Made by a program: the position numbers and the translations under genes
In this document: positions 61,160-64,000 of the stretch, in pieces
How the letters are laid out: every line of letters begins with the position of its first letter
Numbering within the stretch: the first letter of the stretch is position 1
DNA from: CAIYYO01 sp049299895
GTDB lineage: Archaea; Altiarchaeota; Altiarchaeia; IMC4; QMZM01
DNA length: 64,000 nt
Assembly (NCBI GenBank): GCA_049299895.1
Contig: JBAQYF010000020.1
Span: forward strand, 1 to 64,000
Direction: 5' to 3'
Notes under the pieces: model-generated
Seen by the model: only the letters and a program-made list of their open reading frames with translations
Told to the model about the DNA's origin: nothing
Database searches by the model: none

Positions 61160-61768
61160 ATGAATAAAAACATAACCGTTCTGCTGGGAGTCCTGGCGGT
61201 AATACTGATAATTGTAATAGGAGCGGGCCTAGCAGGGGTGGGGATATACAATTCCCTTGTAGGAAAAGACGTGGATGCCGAGAACAAATGGGCCAAGGTG
61301 CAGTCGGCTTATCAGAGAAGAGCAGACCTCATACCCAACCTTGTTGAAACAGTCAGAGGCGCAAGAGATTTCGAAGCTTCAACGCAGACGAAGATAGCGG
61401 AGCTCAGAAGCCAGGCGGGAAGCGCGCAGCAACAGGTGACGAACGCAAAGAGCGCGGGCGATCTACAGAGCGCGAACGCAGAGATGTCGTCTGTCCTTTC
61501 AAGGCTCCTTGTCATAGTGGAAGCGTATCCAGACCTAAAAGCGAACCAGAATTTCCTGTCATTGCAGGACGAACTCGCAGGAACAGAGAACAGGATAAAA
61601 TTTGAAAGAGACAACTACAACGACGCCGTGCAGTCGTACAAGACCTCGGTCAGATCCTTCCCCGGAAGCATCGTTGCGGGAATGACGGGCTTTTCCGCCG
61701 ATAAATGGGACATGTTCTCAGCGGAGGAGGGCGCAGAAAAACCGCCGGCAGTAGACTTCAAAAATTAA
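61160..61768 (+). CDS. lemA: LemA family protein (second locus)
   Basis: About 202 residues. The ATG at 61160 has a strong Shine-Dalgarno (AGGAGGT). One membrane segment (VLLGVLAVILIIVIGAGLAG) is followed by the LemA domain: NKWAKVQSAYQRRADLIPNL, SRLLVIVEAYPDLKANQNFL, ENRIKFERDNYNDAVQSYKT, then a Pro-rich end. Closer to the classical LemA than the copy at 23827. In an operon with the TPM and zinc-ribbon genes. Confidence 0.94.
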   Translation: MNKNITVLLGVLAVILIIVIGAGLAGVGIYNSLVGKDVDAENKWAKVQSAYQRRADLIPNLVETVRGARDFEASTQTKIAELRSQAGSAQQQVTNAKSAGDLQSANAEMSSVLSRLLVIVEAYPDLKANQNFLSLQDELAGTENRIKFERDNYNDAVQSYKTSVRSFPGSIVAGMTGFSADKWDMFSAEEGAEKPPAVDFKN

Positions 61769-61773
61769 AAAAA

Positions 61774-62280
61774 GTGGACGCAGGATTTATTTTAGGGATC
61801 GGGCTCGCAGCACTCGTCACAGTATCGGTCGCATACAGAACTTACGTGGGAGGACATACGGGAGCGGACAACTTGGAGACGGGAAGACCACAAAACTCCG
61901 GGAAAAAAGACCAAAAGGAGAGCCCGGAGGCCCAGGATAAAGAGATAAAACAAACGGACCCAAGAGACGTGTATCACTCCAAAGCATGCCTCCTTTTAAA
62001 GCTCCTGGAAAAGGTCAAAAAGACGGAGGGTGTTAGAGAGGTCTCCCTTGCAGAGATAAACAGTCTTTCCAGCCAGATAGAAGAAATAAAAAAAGGTCTC
62101 GAAGGAGCAGGAACAAAATACGACCTAAGAGAGTCCGAGGTCAGGATGGCATACGCTTCCTCGAGGATCGAGTGGCTGATAAAGTCTTATCCCAGGCTGA
62201 GGAACGACGCCGATACTTCCGCAGTTATAGAAGAGATACGCAGGATAAATCGCAGGATAAACAATCTGGAAGAGGTTTAA
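61774..62280 (+). CDS. Membrane-anchored helical protein, possibly a reduced LemA paralog
   Basis: About 168 residues from a GTG at 61774, 5 nt after the lemA stop. One N-terminal hydrophobic segment (FILGIGLAALVTVSVAY), a polar linker (about 30-65), then a helical domain. The end SSRIEWLIKSYPRLRNDADT and INRRINNLEEV echoes LemA (VEAYPDLKANQNF, then ENRI), but the segment before is short. It overlaps nothing and is followed 3 nt later by ribB, so the LemA and riboflavin genes may be co-transcribed. Homology to LemA is an inference. Confidence 0.6.
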   Translation: MDAGFILGIGLAALVTVSVAYRTYVGGHTGADNLETGRPQNSGKKDQKESPEAQDKEIKQTDPRDVYHSKACLLLKLLEKVKKTEGVREVSLAEINSLSSQIEEIKKGLEGAGTKYDLRESEVRMAYASSRIEWLIKSYPRLRNDADTSAVIEEIRRINRRINNLEEV

Positions 62281-62283
62281 TCA

Positions 62284-62973
62284 ATGGAAGAACTGGAAAA
62301 CGGCTTAAGACAACTGAAAAAGGGGAAATTCATATTACTCCACGATTCGGAGAACAGAGAAGATGAAACGGACATGGTGGTATTGTCCGAACACGTCGGA
62401 CCGGAGCATATCGCAAGGATGAGAACGGACGCCGGAGGCCTCATATGCGCGGCGGTAGGAAATGCAGTAGCTGGAAGGATCGATCTGCCGTTCATGGCAG
62501 ACGTCCTCATGCAGGCGGAAAAAAAGTACCCGCTCCTGAAAATGATGAGAGGAGAAGACATCAAATACGACAAAAAATCCGCGTTCTCTCTCACAGTGAA
62601 TCACAGAAAGACCTTCACGGGCATAAGCGACGTAGACCGCGCGCTCACGATAAGCGAATTGGGGCACTTCTGCAGGGACCTTGACGGGATAAAAGACCCC
62701 GAGGCGGTTTTCGGATCAAAATTCCGTTCCCCGGGACACATCCCGCTCCTGATATCATCCGGCCTGAAAAACAGGCAGGGACACACGGAATTAACGTGCG
62801 CTATCGCGGAGATGGGGGACCTTACGCCCTCGGTCGTCGTATGCGAGATGATGGACGAAAAGACGCACAAGTCCCTCACGCTGAAAGACGCGCGGACCTA
62901 TGCGAAAAAGAACGGCCTGGAAATCCTCGAAGGAAAGCAGATCATAGAGGAATACAAAAAATGGCGCGGATAG
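62284..62973 (+). CDS. ribB: 3,4-dihydroxy-2-butanone 4-phosphate synthase
   Basis: 229 residues, the archaeal stand-alone form. Active-site motifs: LLHDSENREDETDMV (acidic metal and substrate loop), ARMRTDAGGLICAA and the C-terminal RQGHTELTCAIAEMG. It makes the four-carbon unit for lumazine synthase from ribulose 5-phosphate. It starts 3 nt after the previous stop and overlaps ribC by 13 nt. Confidence 0.94.
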   Translation: MEELENGLRQLKKGKFILLHDSENREDETDMVVLSEHVGPEHIARMRTDAGGLICAAVGNAVAGRIDLPFMADVLMQAEKKYPLLKMMRGEDIKYDKKSAFSLTVNHRKTFTGISDVDRALTISELGHFCRDLDGIKDPEAVFGSKFRSPGHIPLLISSGLKNRQGHTELTCAIAEMGDLTPSVVVCEMMDEKTHKSLTLKDARTYAKKNGLEILEGKQIIEEYKKWRG

Positions 62974-63434
62974 GAATCGCGGATACCACGTTCGCAAGAT
63001 ACGACATGGCCAGGGAGGCCATCGACCAGATAAAAAAAGAGGCCGGTGGAGTAACAATCGTTAGGAGGACCGTTCCAGGCGTAAAGGATCTCCCCGTCGC
63101 ATGCAAGAAACTCATCGAAGAAGAGGAATGCGATATCGTTATTGCCCTCGGCATGCCCGGGAAAGAAGAGAAGGACAGGGTATGCGCGCACGAAGCATCG
63201 ACCGGCATAATACACGCGCAGCTTCTGACGAACAAGCACATACTGGAAGTGTTCGTCCACGAAGACGAAAGCGCGACGGACAAAGAGCTGATGAACATCG
63301 CAATAAACAGGTCGCGCGAGCACGCAAAGAACGCGGTGCGCATGATCTTCCACCCGGACGACATGACCAAACGCGCAGGAACGGGCAGGCGCCAGGGCAA
63401 AGAGGACGCAGGACCCCTGACGGATTCGCATTAA
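62961..63434 (+). CDS. ribC: Archaeal riboflavin synthase
   Basis: 157 residues, the usual size for the archaeal pentameric enzyme, which is unrelated to the bacterial trimeric one and related to lumazine synthase. Start at the ATG within the end of ribB. Typical motifs: RIGIADTTFARYDMA, VRRTVPGVKDLPVACKKL, DIVIALGMPGKEEKDRVCAH, EASTGIIHAQLLTNKHILEV and FVHEDE. It dismutates lumazine to riboflavin. Confidence 0.94.
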   Translation: MARIGIADTTFARYDMAREAIDQIKKEAGGVTIVRRTVPGVKDLPVACKKLIEEEECDIVIALGMPGKEEKDRVCAHEASTGIIHAQLLTNKHILEVFVHEDESATDKELMNIAINRSREHAKNAVRMIFHPDDMTKRAGTGRRQGKEDAGPLTDSH

Positions 63435-63472
63435 ACGAAAAAACCATAAAACTAAAAAAAAACAAAACAAAA

Positions 63473-64000
63473 ATGGAAAAAATCTCACTTGGTATAGTGG
63501 CGGCGGAATTCAATTACGACATTACGTTCGCCATGGTGGAACTGGCAAAGGAGCACGCGAGGTTTCTGGACGTCGATATTGTAGCGGTGGTACGGGTGCC
63601 GGGAGTCTTCGACATGCCTCTCGCAGTAAAGAAACTATTGCAGAGAGACGACATAGACGGCCTTGTGGTCCTGGGAGCAGTCATCGAAGGGAGCACGGAA
63701 CACGACGAGATAGTCGCCCAGCATGCTGCAAGAAAGGTCGCGGACCTCGCCCTGGACTATGAGAAACCCATCGGCCTCGGGATAACCGGACCCGGGATGA
63801 GCCGCATGGAAGCGCACCAGCGGGTAGGCTACGCCAAAAGAGCGGTCGAAGCCGCGGTAAAGATGATCAAAACGATCAGGGAGATACAGGCCGCATCCGG
63901 GAGCTATCCGCAGGAGAACGCAGCGCCGCAAGGCACATATCAGACCGGCGGGAACACGCAGGCAGATTCTTCCGGCTCAGACCCCCTCGACGGCCTGTTC
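63473..64000 (+). CDS. ribH: 6,7-dimethyl-8-ribityllumazine synthase (3' end outside window)
   Basis: 176 codons visible, still open at the window end. Core motifs: AAEFNYDITFAM, VRVPGVFDMPLAVKKL, DGLVVLGAVIEGSTEHDEIV (His near the active site), IGLGITGPGMSRMEAHQR. After the usual C-terminal helix (EAAVKMIKTIREI) there is an extra Gln/Ser/Gly-rich tail of at least 35 residues, which is not usual for the family. 38 nt downstream of ribC. It condenses the RibB product with the pyrimidine; RibC then completes riboflavin. Confidence 0.93.
   Translation, partial: MEKISLGIVAAEFNYDITFAMVELAKEHARFLDVDIVAVVRVPGVFDMPLAVKKLLQRDDIDGLVVLGAVIEGSTEHDEIVAQHAARKVADLALDYEKPIGLGITGPGMSRMEAHQRVGYAKRAVEAAVKMIKTIREIQAASGSYPQENAAPQGTYQTGGNTQADSSGSDPLDGLF

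Overview
The window looks like a chromosomal segment of an uncultured archaeon. The archaeal markers seen directly are an Orc1/Cdc6 initiator, NAC, the stalk protein P1/L12, archaeal SepF, the archaeal-type riboflavin synthase RibC, a HisF with the insertion typical of methanogen-type HisF, class III (type IV pilin-like) signal peptides, and TATA boxes about 26 nt upstream of several apparently leaderless genes. The many secreted proteins with long Thr-rich linkers and Cys-rich modules resemble what is known from DPANN/Altiarchaeota-type genomes. That narrower placement is an inference. No rRNA, tRNA or CRISPR array was found.

Layout. 1-2982 (minus): an operon of four pilin-like membrane-anchored proteins, one with ferredoxin-like CxxCxxCxxC motifs and one with a lamin-tail domain. 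3041-4101: a decayed IS5-like element with recognisable terminal inverted repeats. 4140-6633 (minus): carA-hisH-hisF. 6744-16540 (minus): a 2.6-kilo-residue surface protein, a membrane protein, a truncated decayed copy of the giant gene and a transposase HTH fragment. 16627-24396: housekeeping genes (glmS, NAC, thpR, sepF, orc1/cdc6, a YhcC-type radical SAM protein) and a GIDE-LemA pair. 24401-29003 (minus): class II ribonucleotide reductase with an intein, the cobalamin adenosyltransferase that would make its cofactor, and an unusual GHMP kinase. 29050-32201: two envelope proteins of unknown role. 32315-37718: FKBP, inositol-phosphate synthase, Hsp20, and MoxR-DUF58-BatA. 37855-51360: an accessory surface-protein island (pilin-adhesin fusion with decayed copies on both sides, SdrD-like protein, beta-propeller, beta-helix protein, two kelch-like paralogs). 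51400-57700: candidate structured RNAs, P1/L12, an aminotransferase, two DUF5752-like paralogs, an ABC exporter and an AT-rich island. 58092-64000: amidohydrolase, a surface protein, a TPM/zinc-ribbon/LemA/LemA-like cluster, and ribB-ribC-ribH (the last cut by the window end).

How the genes fit together. The strongest functional links are nrdJ with the adenosyltransferase, ribB-ribC-ribH, MoxR-DUF58-BatA, and the two separate LemA loci. The most unusual content is the surface-protein repertoire. Four proteins share a Cys-bracketed dockerin-like module, in three consecutive genes as the extreme C-terminus behind a Thr-rich linker. Pilin-type signal peptides precede Cys-cluster, lamin-tail and giant adhesin modules. 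Several of these genes have recently duplicated and decayed in place.
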